This document shows, one piece after another, positions 21,639 to 30,168 of a stretch of DNA of 38,646 nt. The first letter of the stretch is position 1, and each line of letters begins with the position of its first letter. Under the pieces are notes generated by a model. It ran no database searches. It was not told the DNA's origin and saw only the letters and a list, made by a program, of their open reading frames with translations. The stretch is from a virus: the IMG/VR virus record IMGVR_UViG_3300042922_000673, positions 1 through 38,646 of that record. One strand, 5' to 3'. Both the position numbers and the translations under genes were made by a program.

Positions 21639-22020
21639 TGTTCTATTCCCCGTTTCGGACGGTGCGATTGCAGCGCGGATCCGAGCACAGTTGGCGTCGT
21701 GGGATGGCTTAGTCGTTCAGCGTCAACGTCCTGAAGTGATGCCTCGCCGACTAGTAACGATCCGCAATGATTCCGGACCTGCTGAGGACGTGCGTTCGCT
21801 GCGCCGTTACGGGATCAACGTCTGGGCGGATGACTCGCTCGAGGCCGAGAAGATCGCGCTGGACGCGATGAAGGCGTGCCGTGCCCGTATGGGGCCGGTG
21901 GTGCACGCAGATGAGTTCACGGGCCCGTATGAGGTTTCCGATGATCCGGCGTACACGGTGGCCGGCAAGACACTTACCCATTTCTACTTTGCGTTTCGGG
22001 CGACCGTCCGAGGCAACTGA
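21631..22020 (+). CDS. Tail terminator protein
   Basis: GTG 21631, six bases after GGGGG (21620-21624), gives a 129-residue product overlapping the previous gene by eight bases. The alpha-beta pattern AIAARIRAQLASWDGLVVQR, VRSLRRYGINVWADDSLEAE and a final FYFAFRATVRGN strand fits the lambda gpU-type tail terminator fold. It precedes the major tail protein as expected. Confidence 0.7.
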   Translation: MLDVLFPVSDGAIAARIRAQLASWDGLVVQRQRPEVMPRRLVTIRNDSGPAEDVRSLRRYGINVWADDSLEAEKIALDAMKACRARMGPVVHADEFTGPYEVSDDPAYTVAGKTLTHFYFAFRATVRGN

Positions 22021-22068
22021 CCCACATCGCCGCGGCCTCCCACGTGGCTCTCGATCGAGGAGATTCAC

Positions 22069-22617
22069 ATGGCTGGAAAGAACACCGAAGAGGTGTACCT
22101 GGGCGTTGATGGGATCGTGGCGACTGGCGCGTTTGGCGTTGCTGCTGCTCCCACTGATGCGACGACTGCGCTGGGCGCGACGTGGACTGATCTTGGCTAC
22201 GTGTCGGATCAGGGTGTTGACGAGACCCTGAATCAGTCGACGACTCCGCTGCGCGCGTGGCAGAAGAACAAGGTGGTGCGCACGGTCGTCGAGGACGGCG
22301 ACGTGCAGTATCACTTTGTGCTGCTGCAGACGTCGGCGGAGACTGTCGCTTTCTACTACGGCGGCACTGTGGCGGCCGACGGGTCGATTGTGATCGATCA
22401 GTCGGTTGAGCGTCCGACGCTCGCGTTCGTGCTGGACGTCATCGATGGCGACAACGTGATCCGCGCGTATGGTCCGGAGGCCCAGGTGACTGAGGTCGGC
22501 AACCAGGTGTACCGCAATGGTGAGCCGGTTGGCTACGAGGTCACGGTCACGTGCAACTACAACGAGGCCCTGGGCGGTTCCGTGAAGAAGTGGTACTCGG
22601 CTCTCGACGAGTCCTGA
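22069..22617 (+). CDS. Major tail protein
   Basis: This 182-residue tail tube subunit is preceded by GAGGAGA. It has a beta-sandwich pattern: EEVYLGVDGIVATGAFGVAA, TWTDLGYVSDQGVDETLNQS, VRTVVEDGDVQYHFVLLQTS, and C-terminal GYEVTVTCNYNEALGGSVKK. Tubes of this kind form a siphoviral tail around the tape measure protein. A hairpin follows the gene. Confidence 0.88.
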   Translation: MAGKNTEEVYLGVDGIVATGAFGVAAAPTDATTALGATWTDLGYVSDQGVDETLNQSTTPLRAWQKNKVVRTVVEDGDVQYHFVLLQTSAETVAFYYGGTVAADGSIVIDQSVERPTLAFVLDVIDGDNVIRAYGPEAQVTEVGNQVYRNGEPVGYEVTVTCNYNEALGGSVKKWYSALDES

Positions 22618-22625
22618 TGACTGGG

Positions 22626-22656
22626 TGCGGCGGGTTCTGGGAGGACTCCCGCCGCA
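22626..22656 (+). terminator. Hairpin after major tail gene (attenuator)
   Basis: TGCGGCGGG (22626-22634) pairs with CCCGCCGCA (22648-22656) across a 13-base loop; a pyrimidine-rich stretch follows. It probably reduces transcription into the chaperone and tape measure genes, which are needed in smaller amounts. Confidence 0.6.
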
Positions 22657-22701
22657 TCCTTCCCGTTTCCTTGTCCTCCCTTTGATGTTTGGAGTCCTCC
22701 C

Positions 22702-22953
22702 ATGGCTGAACCGATCACTTTCACTGTTGAAGATGTCGAGTACGAGCTGCCGCAGTTCACGCTCACTTCGGGTGAGATGCGGAAGATCCGCAACCTCAAC
22801 AACCTGGACGCCCTGTACACGCTGCTTGAGCGTCGGGCGGACCAGAAGACGATCGACGCCTCGGACAAGCTGCCGTTCCACGAGGCCGCGAAGCTGTTCA
22901 ACGACTGGATGCAGGGCCTCCGCCTGGGGGAATCTTCTGGCTCCTCGAGCTGA
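22702..22953 (+). CDS. Tail assembly chaperone, short form
   Basis: The 83-residue upstream chaperone (ITFTVEDVEYELPQFTLTSG, ALYTLLERRADQKTIDASDK) ends shortly after a G-run. Like lambda gpG it is read in frame to its stop or shifts to make a gpG-T-like fusion. Position between major tail and tape measure is diagnostic. Confidence 0.85.
   Translation: MAEPITFTVEDVEYELPQFTLTSGEMRKIRNLNNLDALYTLLERRADQKTIDASDKLPFHEAAKLFNDWMQGLRLGESSGSSS
22926..22932 (+). promoter_or_regulatory. Programmed -1 frameshift site
   Basis: The zero frame reads CTG GGG GAA. A five-G run (22926-22930) lets the tRNA on GGG slip back one base, after which reading continues GGA ATC TTC TGG in the frame that stays open to 23297. 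The site sits seven codons before the short-form stop. Such slips produce a minor long chaperone in most siphophages. Confidence 0.75.
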
Positions 22954-23297
22954 TCGAGGAGCACCCGGACGCGATTGCGCGTGACTTCCGGGAGAAGTTC
23001 GGAGTGTCCGCGTTCGAGGTGGGCCGCGGCGTCCGTTGGGACGAAGCGGTCCACCTCGCTCGTGCTCTCTTCAAGGACTCGTCGTCGTGGGTGTTCGCCG
23101 CGGTGTCGGGGTGGGATCGGCCGCTGCACCCGCTCGAACCGGTTCTTTCAGATATGTACGACGTGACTAACCAGAAGTTCGTGAAGCAGCGCGTGAAGCC
23201 GTATCCGCGTCACTGGTTGGGGCGTAACCGTCTCGGCGGTAAGTCGAAAGGTGTTCGGTCCTCTGCTGATGTGCGGAGGATCTTTCGCCGCGAGTAG
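22929..23297 (+). CDS. Tail assembly chaperone, frameshift extension
   Basis: This segment has no start of its own that fits; it is made by -1 frameshift from the 22702 gene, giving a fusion of about 198 residues. The extension begins GIFWLLELIEEHPDAIARDF and contains FGVSAFEVGRGVRWDEAVHL and SDMYDVTNQ, with a basic tail (HWLGRNRLGGKSKGVRSSAD). GTG 23004 could give an internal product but is not needed. Confidence 0.8.
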   Translation, partial: GIFWLLELIEEHPDAIARDFREKFGVSAFEVGRGVRWDEAVHLARALFKDSSSWVFAAVSGWDRPLHPLEPVLSDMYDVTNQKFVKQRVKPYPRHWLGRNRLGGKSKGVRSSADVRRIFRRE

Positions 23298-23309
23298 CAG
23301 GGGGCACCC

Positions 23310-25094
23310 ATGGCCGATGCTTGGCAGTCAGCTTGGGTTGAGGTCCTGCCCGACTTCTCGAATTTCCGTCGCGAGGCCTCTCCGAGCATCGTTTCGATCC
23401 TTGGCGATGCGGGCGATGAGGGTGGACGGTCGGGCTCGAAGAACTTCGGGAACTCGTTCATCGGTGGTGTGGGGAAGCTTGCTGCACCAATCGCTGGTGC
23501 GTTCGCGGCGCTCGGTATCGGCAACCTGATCGGCGACGCGGTTCGCACGGGCATCGACTACGTGTCCGAGGGTGTGAACCTCGCATCGGATCTCGCGGAG
23601 TCGGTGAACGCAGTCGAGGTGTCCTACGGGAGCGCCTCAAACGCGATCCTCGCCCTCGGCGAGAACAGCGCCGACAGCATGGCGTTGACCCGAGCGGAAC
23701 TGAACTCCGCCGCTGTGCAGTTCTCATCGTTCTCGAAGACGATCGCGGGCGACGGCGGCGACGTCGCAAACACGTTCTCGTCGATCGCTCAGCGCGGTGT
23801 CGACTTCGCGTCCGTCATGAACCTTGACGTCTCGCAGGCGCTCGGGCTCTTCCAATCCTCCCTCGCGGGCGAATCCGAGCCCCTGCGTCAATACGGCATC
23901 GACGTCTCCGCCGCCGCCACAGAGCAGTACGCGCTCGCTAACGGCATCGCCACGTCCGCGTCGTCGATGACAGAAGCCGAGAAGATCCAGGCCCGGTACG
24001 GGCTGCTGATGCAGCTGACGGACCAGTACGCGGGCGACTTCGCGAACACGATCGACGGGGCCGCAAACTCTCAGAAGCGGCTCTCGAAGTCGTTGACCGA
24101 AGTGCAGACCAGTGCCGGCGAGATCTTTCTCCCCCTCGTCACGCAGCTCGCGAACGTCGCCAATGACGAGCTCGTGCCGGCCCTGGCTGCGGTCGTGGAG
24201 AAGTCTGGGCCGGAGCTCGCGGCGAGTCTGGCCGAGTCGGTCCCGTCACTGGTCTCGTTCCTCGAGACCTTGATCCCGATGCTTCCGCAGCTACTGAAGC
24301 TCGGTACGGACGCACTGCCACTGTTCATCAGCGGCATGACGCTCCTGCTGCCGGCGATCGAGTTCGTCACGAAGGTGCAGAACGACTGGGTACGGGGCCT
24401 CAGCTTCCTGTTCTCCCTGATCCAAGGAGACTCGTCCCTCGACGACCTGCACCAGACGGTTCAGGGTCTGCAGGGCCCGTTCGGTCTGTTCCGAGACGTC
24501 GTAGCGAACGCGGGCAACACGTTCGCCGGCTTCGGTCAGACAGTAGCGATTGCGGCTAGCAGTCTGGGGACGAACGTCGCGAACGGGGTGAACACTGCTG
24601 TCGGGTTCATCCAGTCCCTGCCGGGTCGCGCTGTTGCCGCACTCGGTAACGTCGGGAACCTCCTCTACAACTCGGGGCGTTCCCTCATCGGCGGGTGGAT
24701 CGACGGCATCCGAGACATGATGCGACCTGCGGGCGACGCGGTCGCCGGGGTCATCGGGTGGGTGCGTGGGTTCTTCCCGAACTCGCCCGCTGAGCGGGGA
24801 CCCCTGTCTGGCAGCGGGTGGAACGATCTGGCTAAGTCTGGTGCCGCGGTTATGACGCAGTTCTCGTCTGGTTTCGCGCGGCCCGATCTTACCGGGGCCC
24901 TTACGCCGGCCCTGGGTACGGTGCCTGCGATGGTGCGCAACGAGAGCGCAACGCTCGCATCCATCGGTGCTAGTGGCCCGTCAGAGCTAGTGGTGGTGGA
25001 TTCCGACGGGGCGCTAATTGGGCGCATGCAGGTCGAGGGTGCCGGGTCGGTTCGACAGTTCGCTAGCACTTTCCGTGGAGGTCGGCGCTCATGA
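23310..25094 (+). CDS. Tape measure protein
   Basis: The 594-residue protein is helical, Ala/Ser-rich and carries hydrophobic segments near its middle (LVSFLETLIPMLPQLLKLGT, LPLFISGMTLLLPAIEF), as usual for proteins that set tail length and are ejected into the host envelope. It is short for the class, implying a short tail of roughly 90 nm by the common 0.15 nm per residue rule. The C-terminus includes WIDGIRDMMRPAGDAVAGVI, a typical phage tail segment. Confidence 0.93.
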   Translation: MADAWQSAWVEVLPDFSNFRREASPSIVSILGDAGDEGGRSGSKNFGNSFIGGVGKLAAPIAGAFAALGIGNLIGDAVRTGIDYVSEGVNLASDLAESVNAVEVSYGSASNAILALGENSADSMALTRAELNSAAVQFSSFSKTIAGDGGDVANTFSSIAQRGVDFASVMNLDVSQALGLFQSSLAGESEPLRQYGIDVSAAATEQYALANGIATSASSMTEAEKIQARYGLLMQLTDQYAGDFANTIDGAANSQKRLSKSLTEVQTSAGEIFLPLVTQLANVANDELVPALAAVVEKSGPELAASLAESVPSLVSFLETLIPMLPQLLKLGTDALPLFISGMTLLLPAIEFVTKVQNDWVRGLSFLFSLIQGDSSLDDLHQTVQGLQGPFGLFRDVVANAGNTFAGFGQTVAIAASSLGTNVANGVNTAVGFIQSLPGRAVAALGNVGNLLYNSGRSLIGGWIDGIRDMMRPAGDAVAGVIGWVRGFFPNSPAERGPLSGSGWNDLAKSGAAVMTQFSSGFARPDLTGALTPALGTVPAMVRNESATLASIGASGPSELVVVDSDGALIGRMQVEGAGSVRQFASTFRGGRRS

Positions 25095-25954
25095 CGGTTA
25101 CCGCCAGTCTCGTGCCCGGGGGCATCCCGCAACTGGTGCAGATCGTGGTCGATGAGATCCCGGACGGCGCACCGTGGGAGATATTCGGCGTCATTGGCGA
25201 ATACACCCCGGGCTTGGCTCCGGGGTTGGACGTGTTGCCGGGGGAGGGCACGGTACCCTCCGACTCCGTATTCACAGATGGCTCCTACACGTGGCGCGTG
25301 CCTGGTGGGTTTGGGGTTGGTGATGGCGGACAGGTCGTGCTCGTTGATAACCGGGCTCCCGGCAACGTGCCGGTTATTTACCGGGTTGTGGTCGGTTCTG
25401 CCGTGGAGGCTTCCGAACCGGTTCTTGTGGTGTTCGAGAAGGACCTTGTGCTGCAGACTCTGGATGGGCAGCAGTCAATTCAAGCTGATCTCCTCGATGG
25501 CTCGCTATCCATTGACCTAGCGACGAGTGTGGCGAAGTTCCGCGTTCCAGGACGCGCCCGCCCGGTCACCCGGTACGACGTAATCGGAGATGTTGCCGGT
25601 TCCTTCGAGGTGCTGCTGCCGATCTCTGAAACGACACCGTTCCGGTCTCTTCTGGCAGACGGGGCTCCCGTCGTGTGTCGGTTCGGTACCGAGGTCGCAG
25701 ATTTGGAGCGCGTGTCAGTGGTTCAGTTGCTTCGGATCCAGTCTCCTGACGCGTACCCAGTACAGGGTGTTCGTCTGTGGTCGTTGCAGTACGAGATCGT
25801 GGATGACCCGTTCGCGGATGTTCGTTTGGGTGCGTTCACGTGGGTTGACGGGTTTGACGCGGCGTTTGAGGGTCGTCCTTGGAGTGATTTGGATGAGGCG
25901 TTCACGGGCCTTGAGTGGGATGCGTTTGATACTGCGGACTGGGGTTCTGTCTGA
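25091..25954 (+). CDS. Minor tail protein (distal tail-like)
   Basis: The 287-residue protein overlaps the tape measure stop (ATGA). It is beta-rich: a first domain with SLVPGGIPQLVQIVVDEIPD, a second with RPVTRYDVIGDVAGSFEVLL, and an acidic aromatic tail (FEGRPWSDLDEAFTGLEWDA). Position after the tape measure and composition fit a Dit-like baseplate protein. Codon style shifts from C-ending to G/T-ending within the last third. Confidence 0.75.
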   Translation: MTVTASLVPGGIPQLVQIVVDEIPDGAPWEIFGVIGEYTPGLAPGLDVLPGEGTVPSDSVFTDGSYTWRVPGGFGVGDGGQVVLVDNRAPGNVPVIYRVVVGSAVEASEPVLVVFEKDLVLQTLDGQQSIQADLLDGSLSIDLATSVAKFRVPGRARPVTRYDVIGDVAGSFEVLLPISETTPFRSLLADGAPVVCRFGTEVADLERVSVVQLLRIQSPDAYPVQGVRLWSLQYEIVDDPFADVRLGAFTWVDGFDAAFEGRPWSDLDEAFTGLEWDAFDTADWGSV

Positions 25955-27000
25955 TGCGTTCTGGTCCGGATGATCGTGCGTTGTCGACGGCTGTTTCGTG
26001 GCGTCCTCGTGTGCAGTCGTGGCTTGCGGGGCGGTTGCTTGAGGCTGAGTTGCCGGTGTTGTCTGGCCGGTTGACATGGGATGCGTCGAGCAATGTGCCG
26101 GACAAGTTGTCGATGACGGTGGCTCGGTTTGATGGGCGTCGGGACTATTTGCCGACGCAGGCTGATTCGCCGTTGGCGCGGTATGGGCAGCAGTTGGATG
26201 TCACGATCCGTGTCGGTGACGTGGATGTGCGTATGGGTCGGTATCAGATCGACGACTGGGATTATGACGAGTCGACGGTGTCGGTGACGGCTTACGGGTT
26301 GTTGCAGATTGCTGCGGATTCGCGGTTGCTGGCTCCGACGTCACCTCGTGATGATGGGACGTTGCGGTCGGAGTTCGTTCGGTTGTTGCCGCCTCAGATG
26401 GCGGTGCAGTTTGATCCTGCTTTGGTGGATCGGCCGGTGGACGCGGCGATGTCGTGGGATGAGTCGCGCATTGAGGCGTTGTGGGAGATCGCTGATGCGT
26501 GGCCGGCGGTTATTCGTCCGGATGCGTGGGGGCAGGTGTTGTTGAAGGCGCCGGTTGAGGTGTCTCCGGAGCCGGTTCTGAGCGTCACGGATGGTGTGGG
26601 TGGCACGGTTGTGTCGGTTCCGCGTTCGGATGCTCGTGAGGGCGCGTACAACATCGTGGTGGCGAGGTCGTCTGCGGATGGTGTTGAGGCGTCTGCGGTG
26701 GCGATGGTGACGTCTGGCCCGATGAACGTGAACACGTATAACCCGGTTCCGAAGTTTTATGCGTCGCCGTTGTTGCGGACGGTGGAGCAGTGTCAGGCGA
26801 CCGCGAATGCGATGTTGTCGACGTCTGCGCGGCGTTCTTCGGTTCTGAAGGTGACGATGGCTCCTGATCCGCGTCCGGAGTTGGACGACACGATCGGTGT
26901 GACTCGCGACGGTGTGTTGGATCTTGGCGTGATCGTTGCCGTGGACATGCCTCTGACGGTGGGCGATGGGGACATGCGTGTCGATGTGGGGATCCTGTAG
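25954..27000 (+). CDS. Minor tail protein (DUF5047-like)
   Basis: The 348-residue protein has the pattern LPVLSGRLTWDASSNVPDKL, DVRMGRYQIDDWDYDESTVS, AMSWDESRIEALWEIADAWP and ANAMLSTSARRSSVLKVTMA, as seen in actinophage tail-hub proteins (DUF5047-type). It would form part of the baseplate. The codons are strikingly rich in TTG, GTG, GAT and GCG compared with genes further left. Confidence 0.75.
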   Translation: MRSGPDDRALSTAVSWRPRVQSWLAGRLLEAELPVLSGRLTWDASSNVPDKLSMTVARFDGRRDYLPTQADSPLARYGQQLDVTIRVGDVDVRMGRYQIDDWDYDESTVSVTAYGLLQIAADSRLLAPTSPRDDGTLRSEFVRLLPPQMAVQFDPALVDRPVDAAMSWDESRIEALWEIADAWPAVIRPDAWGQVLLKAPVEVSPEPVLSVTDGVGGTVVSVPRSDAREGAYNIVVARSSADGVEASAVAMVTSGPMNVNTYNPVPKFYASPLLRTVEQCQATANAMLSTSARRSSVLKVTMAPDPRPELDDTIGVTRDGVLDLGVIVAVDMPLTVGDGDMRVDVGIL

Positions 27001-27009
27001 GAGGTGACT

Positions 27010-28017
27010 GTGGAAGCTTCACAGATTGACCTCTCGCGTATTGCGGCTTTGATTCCTGAGGGCGTGACGCGCGGGTCTGACTTGTCGGTTCTCACCGTGG
27101 GCACCGTGACAGGGTTGGATATTCCGGCGTCACGTGTGCAGGTGACGGTGTCGGGGTCTGAGCCGATCTGGCTGCCAGCCGCGCCGTTCATTTATGAGCC
27201 GGGCGCGAAGGTTCGTTTGCGCCGGTCGGCTTTGAATGGTGGCCGGCTCGAGTTCTGTGAGGGGCCCATTGCTCCTGCGGCGGCGGTGGTCACGGGCAAG
27301 GTCACGGAGATCACTGACGAGACGTTGACTGTCGATGTTCTTGGTGCTGAGTGGGAGCTCGGGTACACGTCGTCGACGTACGACTTGGATGAGACGGTGG
27401 CTGTGCTTCGGCATCCGACCGGGTTCGGCGTCCCTCAGTGGGTGCTGGGTATCGCGGGCAAGGAGCAGGTCGCTACGAACCCTGGTGGTGGCGCCGGTAA
27501 CCCGGGTCAGGCGCAGGCGCGTCAGGCAACGATCAGCCCGCAGGATTCCGGGTCGTACAAGGTGTCTGGTGGGCGTTGGGATTCGTGGAACACGAACCGT
27601 TACGGCGGTGTGAGGGCTTTGTGGCAGGGGAACCAGTACGGGTCCGGGCCGATGATCGGGTGGGCTGGGTACGGGGACCAGGTTGCGAACTTGTACGCGT
27701 CGCAGATCACAAGCATTTGGGTGGACGTGCAGCGTTCCGATTCTTCGGTAGCGAACCCGAAGGCGGTCGTGCTGCAGGGGTCCCCTGATGGGGCGCGTCC
27801 AGGTGGCGCACCTGGCGGGACGGGCGACGTAGCGGCCGGTCCGGGCCTTGCGCCTCAGGAAGGTGCACGGATCCTCTTGCCAGCGTCCACGTATGAGGCG
27901 TGGCGAACTGGCGGGATCAAGGGCCTCCGGACGGCTGGCAGCGACTACCTCGCCCTTTACGGAGCCGACCGGGGCGGGGCGATGACTCTGACGGTCCAGT
28001 ACACGGTGGTCGCCTAA
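27010..28017 (+). CDS. Minor tail protein (335 aa)
   Basis: GTG 27010 is the start because AGGAGG (26999-27004) lies five bases upstream; the in-frame GTG at 27004 overlaps that site. The N-terminal domain (RIAALIPEGVTRGSDLSVLT, WELGYTSSTYDLDETVAVLR) is beta-rich. A Gly-rich hinge (GGGAGNPGQAQAR) follows, then a C-terminal domain (SGSYKVSGGRWDSWNTNRYG onward) with the look of a carbohydrate- or fibre-binding module. Confidence 0.75.
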   Translation: MEASQIDLSRIAALIPEGVTRGSDLSVLTVGTVTGLDIPASRVQVTVSGSEPIWLPAAPFIYEPGAKVRLRRSALNGGRLEFCEGPIAPAAAVVTGKVTEITDETLTVDVLGAEWELGYTSSTYDLDETVAVLRHPTGFGVPQWVLGIAGKEQVATNPGGGAGNPGQAQARQATISPQDSGSYKVSGGRWDSWNTNRYGGVRALWQGNQYGSGPMIGWAGYGDQVANLYASQITSIWVDVQRSDSSVANPKAVVLQGSPDGARPGGAPGGTGDVAAGPGLAPQEGARILLPASTYEAWRTGGIKGLRTAGSDYLALYGADRGGAMTLTVQYTVVA

Positions 28018-28136
28018 TGGGGGCGCTGTGGTCCCGCTGCGGGGCGTGCGGCGCTGTCGTCGCGGACGAGGAACTTCACGAACAGTGGCATGTGGGCCAC
28101 GGGGAGCAGGTTGACGATGGCGGAGAACGCCCGTAA
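28017..28136 (+). CDS. Small Cys/His protein within tail genes (39 aa)
   Basis: ATG 28017 overlaps the preceding TAA by one base. The 39-residue product has SRCGACGAVVADEELHEQWH and GH, giving two Cys and three His as possible zinc ligands. Similar tiny genes occur between minor tail genes in actinophages; function is unknown. Confidence 0.55.
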   Translation: MGALWSRCGACGAVVADEELHEQWHVGHGEQVDDGGERP

Positions 28137-28857
28137 GCACACGATTCCGGGACCGGGGGACACCTCGATCAGTCGGGCGACGATCTTCGAGACGTTCCCT
28201 AACACCATCAACGACATCGTCCCTGTGGCGAATACGACGGAGCGGGCGCAGGTTGTTGCCGCGCTGGTTGCGGAGGGGGTCGGCCCGACGACGGCGAAAC
28301 CGTTGTTCGTGAGCCGCGCTGATGCGCCGGGGCTCTATCGTCTCGAGGTCACTTTCGACGGGACCGTATTTATGCCTGTGGCGGGCGGCCTGCGGTTCTC
28401 GGATGTTGCGGCGGCGAACTCGTTTGGAACGGCATATCCGGGTCTTTTGAACTCGGGGGACCGTGCACGGGTCGGGTCGGCATGGTACGTCTGGTCCGGT
28501 TCGGCATGGGTGGTCGCGACGCAGACTGTCGCCCACCAGTTGGCGGGTGTGACGCTCGCTGGGGTGAGCATCGCGAACGCGGTCGTCCTCCCTGGCGGGG
28601 CGCAGAAGAAGACCGGGCAGCACACCTTCTTCACTACGACGAGCTTCGGTAACGAGTACGCCCCGGCGGTCACGTTCGACACGGCTTTTCCGAACGGTCT
28701 GCTGTCGCTGCAGTTCACGCAGATTCAGGCCGATGGCGCTGTGGCGTATTCGACGATCGCTTACGACAGCGCTTCCGCGACGGGTTTCCGGGCCATGTAT
28801 CCCGGTGGTTCAGCACCCACGAAGCGCTCCTTTACATGGGTCGCTGAGGGTTACTGA
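28117..28857 (+). CDS. Minor tail / fibre protein (246 aa)
   Basis: ATG 28117 follows GGGGAG (28101-28106). The N-terminal region (FETFPNTINDIVPVANTTER) is typical of actinophage fibre attachment. The rest is beta-rich with Gly/Thr/Ser (FDGTVFMPVAGGLRFSDVAA, WYVWSGSAWVVATQ) and a C-terminal jelly-roll-like domain (HTFFTTTSFGNEYAPAVTFD). Probably involved in host recognition. Confidence 0.7.
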   Translation: MAENARKHTIPGPGDTSISRATIFETFPNTINDIVPVANTTERAQVVAALVAEGVGPTTAKPLFVSRADAPGLYRLEVTFDGTVFMPVAGGLRFSDVAAANSFGTAYPGLLNSGDRARVGSAWYVWSGSAWVVATQTVAHQLAGVTLAGVSIANAVVLPGGAQKKTGQHTFFTTTSFGNEYAPAVTFDTAFPNGLLSLQFTQIQADGAVAYSTIAYDSASATGFRAMYPGGSAPTKRSFTWVAEGY

Positions 28858-29666
28858 TGGGCGGCGGTGGCTACGGCAACGGCCAGATCCCACTCGAACG
28901 CCTCGAGCTCATCGCGAACGGAACTAACGCGGACGGTTACTGGGAGCACAGGCTCGCACCCGGTACCGCGGCTCGGTGGCGTGCTCTCGTTGCTGATGTG
29001 CTGGCGAACGAGGGCATCAGGCTTTACATCAGCCCTGGTTGGAACGGTTACCGGCCTCTGTCGTTTCAGGTTCTGGCGAAGCGGAAGTACGGGCGTAACG
29101 CTGCGGCTCCCGGGTTCTCGTCGCATGGTGGGTATTTCGAGGGCCGTGAGTCGATGGCGGTTGATGTCGGCAACTGGGGGCAGTTGGGTGCGGCGAAGTT
29201 CTTCGCGTACGCCCGGAAGCACGGGTTCGTTGCGGACTACTTCAACGGGAAGAACGGTCGGCCGCTTGAGCAGTGGCACCTCATTGATTTCGACCCGTGG
29301 ACGGTGCCTGCTTCGGCGGCCGCGACCAGTGTCACGAGAGTCATAAACGTCCCAAAGGAGGACAACGACATGCGCGCAATCAGTAAACGGGGTGTTGCAC
29401 ACTCGGGCATCATCATCCAGCCCGGTGTCCCACCGTTCAGCTTGACCGACGACGTCTATGAGGCCGTGTGGCGAGCCTTCGGGCTTGAGGACGTCGAGCT
29501 CGAAGGGTGGCAGTACGAGACGGTGATTCGGGAGCAGTGGACCGCGTTCAACGTGATCCAGCGGTTCTCTTCCAAAGAGGCGACTCTCGCGCAGTCCGAG
29601 GTCAACAAGGTCGCCGACGCCACCCGCGACAAGATCAAGAGCCAGTACCCCGAAGCGAAGAGTTGA
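28857..29666 (+). CDS. Endolysin, M15 (VanY/L-Ala-D-Glu) peptidase
   Basis: The 269-residue protein has an M15 peptidase domain (residues about 20-150): ANEGIRLYISPGWNGYRPL, then FSSHGGYFEGRESMAVDVGN giving zinc His and Asp, and LEQWHLIDF giving the Glu and His of the ExWH motif. The C-terminal part (residues about 175-269) is a separate helical domain that may bind the wall. It cleaves peptidoglycan stem peptides at lysis. No signal peptide is visible, so export depends on the holin. Confidence 0.88.
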   Translation: MGGGGYGNGQIPLERLELIANGTNADGYWEHRLAPGTAARWRALVADVLANEGIRLYISPGWNGYRPLSFQVLAKRKYGRNAAAPGFSSHGGYFEGRESMAVDVGNWGQLGAAKFFAYARKHGFVADYFNGKNGRPLEQWHLIDFDPWTVPASAAATSVTRVINVPKEDNDMRAISKRGVAHSGIIIQPGVPPFSLTDDVYEAVWRAFGLEDVELEGWQYETVIREQWTAFNVIQRFSSKEATLAQSEVNKVADATRDKIKSQYPEAKS

Positions 29667-29711
29667 TGGGTTCCGCTCGGCCGGGAGCGGGCAGTGGGGC
29701 GGAGGTGCACG

Positions 29712-30017
29712 ATGGATCCATTCGCTGACTTCTTCGCGAACCTGCGACTCATCGACGTCGGCGCGTCGGGACTTGTCACGGTGATCGTCATCATGATCCT
29801 CACCGGGCGGCTGGTCCCGAAGTCTGTGGCTGACGCGTGGAAGAACGCGTACTTCAAGTCGCAGGCTGCGCACGAGGTCAAGGACCGTGTGATTGCTCAG
29901 TTCGCTGATGCGGGCACGGTCACGGCTCGGGCGATGGACGCCCTCCCTACTCCGGGGGGAGGTGAGCCTGATGTGGCAGAAACTACGGAAACTCGTCGGC
30001 GCAGAACGCAAAGATGA
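29712..30017 (+). CDS. Membrane protein of the lysis cassette
   Basis: ATG 29712 follows GGAGG (29701-29705) at six bases. The 101-residue protein has one hydrophobic helix (SGLVTVIVIMILTGRLVP, residues about 20-37) with a charged tail (YFKSQAAHEVKDRVIAQFAD) and a basic end (TRRRRTQR). It resembles class III-like holins or holin-associated membrane proteins of actinophages. Confidence 0.65.
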   Translation: MDPFADFFANLRLIDVGASGLVTVIVIMILTGRLVPKSVADAWKNAYFKSQAAHEVKDRVIAQFADAGTVTARAMDALPTPGGGEPDVAETTETRRRRTQR

Positions 30018-30168
30018 GGCGCGTGAGGCTATCGCTAGCGCGGACCGTACTTTGCAGCAGGCGGAACGCCAGGCTGTGCAGGCCTCAAAGCTAACCGGTC
30101 GAATCATCGACCACGGCACTCGTAATCATTTTGGCGAGCGGATCGAAGCCGCAATTAGGGGGGCTTGA
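29971..30168 (+). CDS. DUF7620-like small protein (65 aa)
   Basis: ATG 29971, eight bases after GGGGAGG (29956-29962), lies inside the previous gene. The 65-residue product (MWQKLRKLVGAERKDEAREA, then NHFGERIEAAIRGA) resembles the small charged proteins next to actinophage holins, tentatively DUF7620. It has no membrane segment; perhaps it regulates lysis timing. Confidence 0.6.
   Translation: MWQKLRKLVGAERKDEAREAIASADRTLQQAERQAVQASKLTGRIIDHGTRNHFGERIEAAIRGA

Noticed and set aside
27004-27006. GTG 27004 as start of the 335-aa minor tail gene
   Set aside because: It overlaps the AGGAGG at 26999-27004; GTG 27010 has proper spacing.
27130-30119. Two long minus-strand ORFs (497 and 422 codons)
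   Set aside because: They oppose minor tail, endolysin and membrane genes that have clear motifs; they show no ribosome-binding site or domain.
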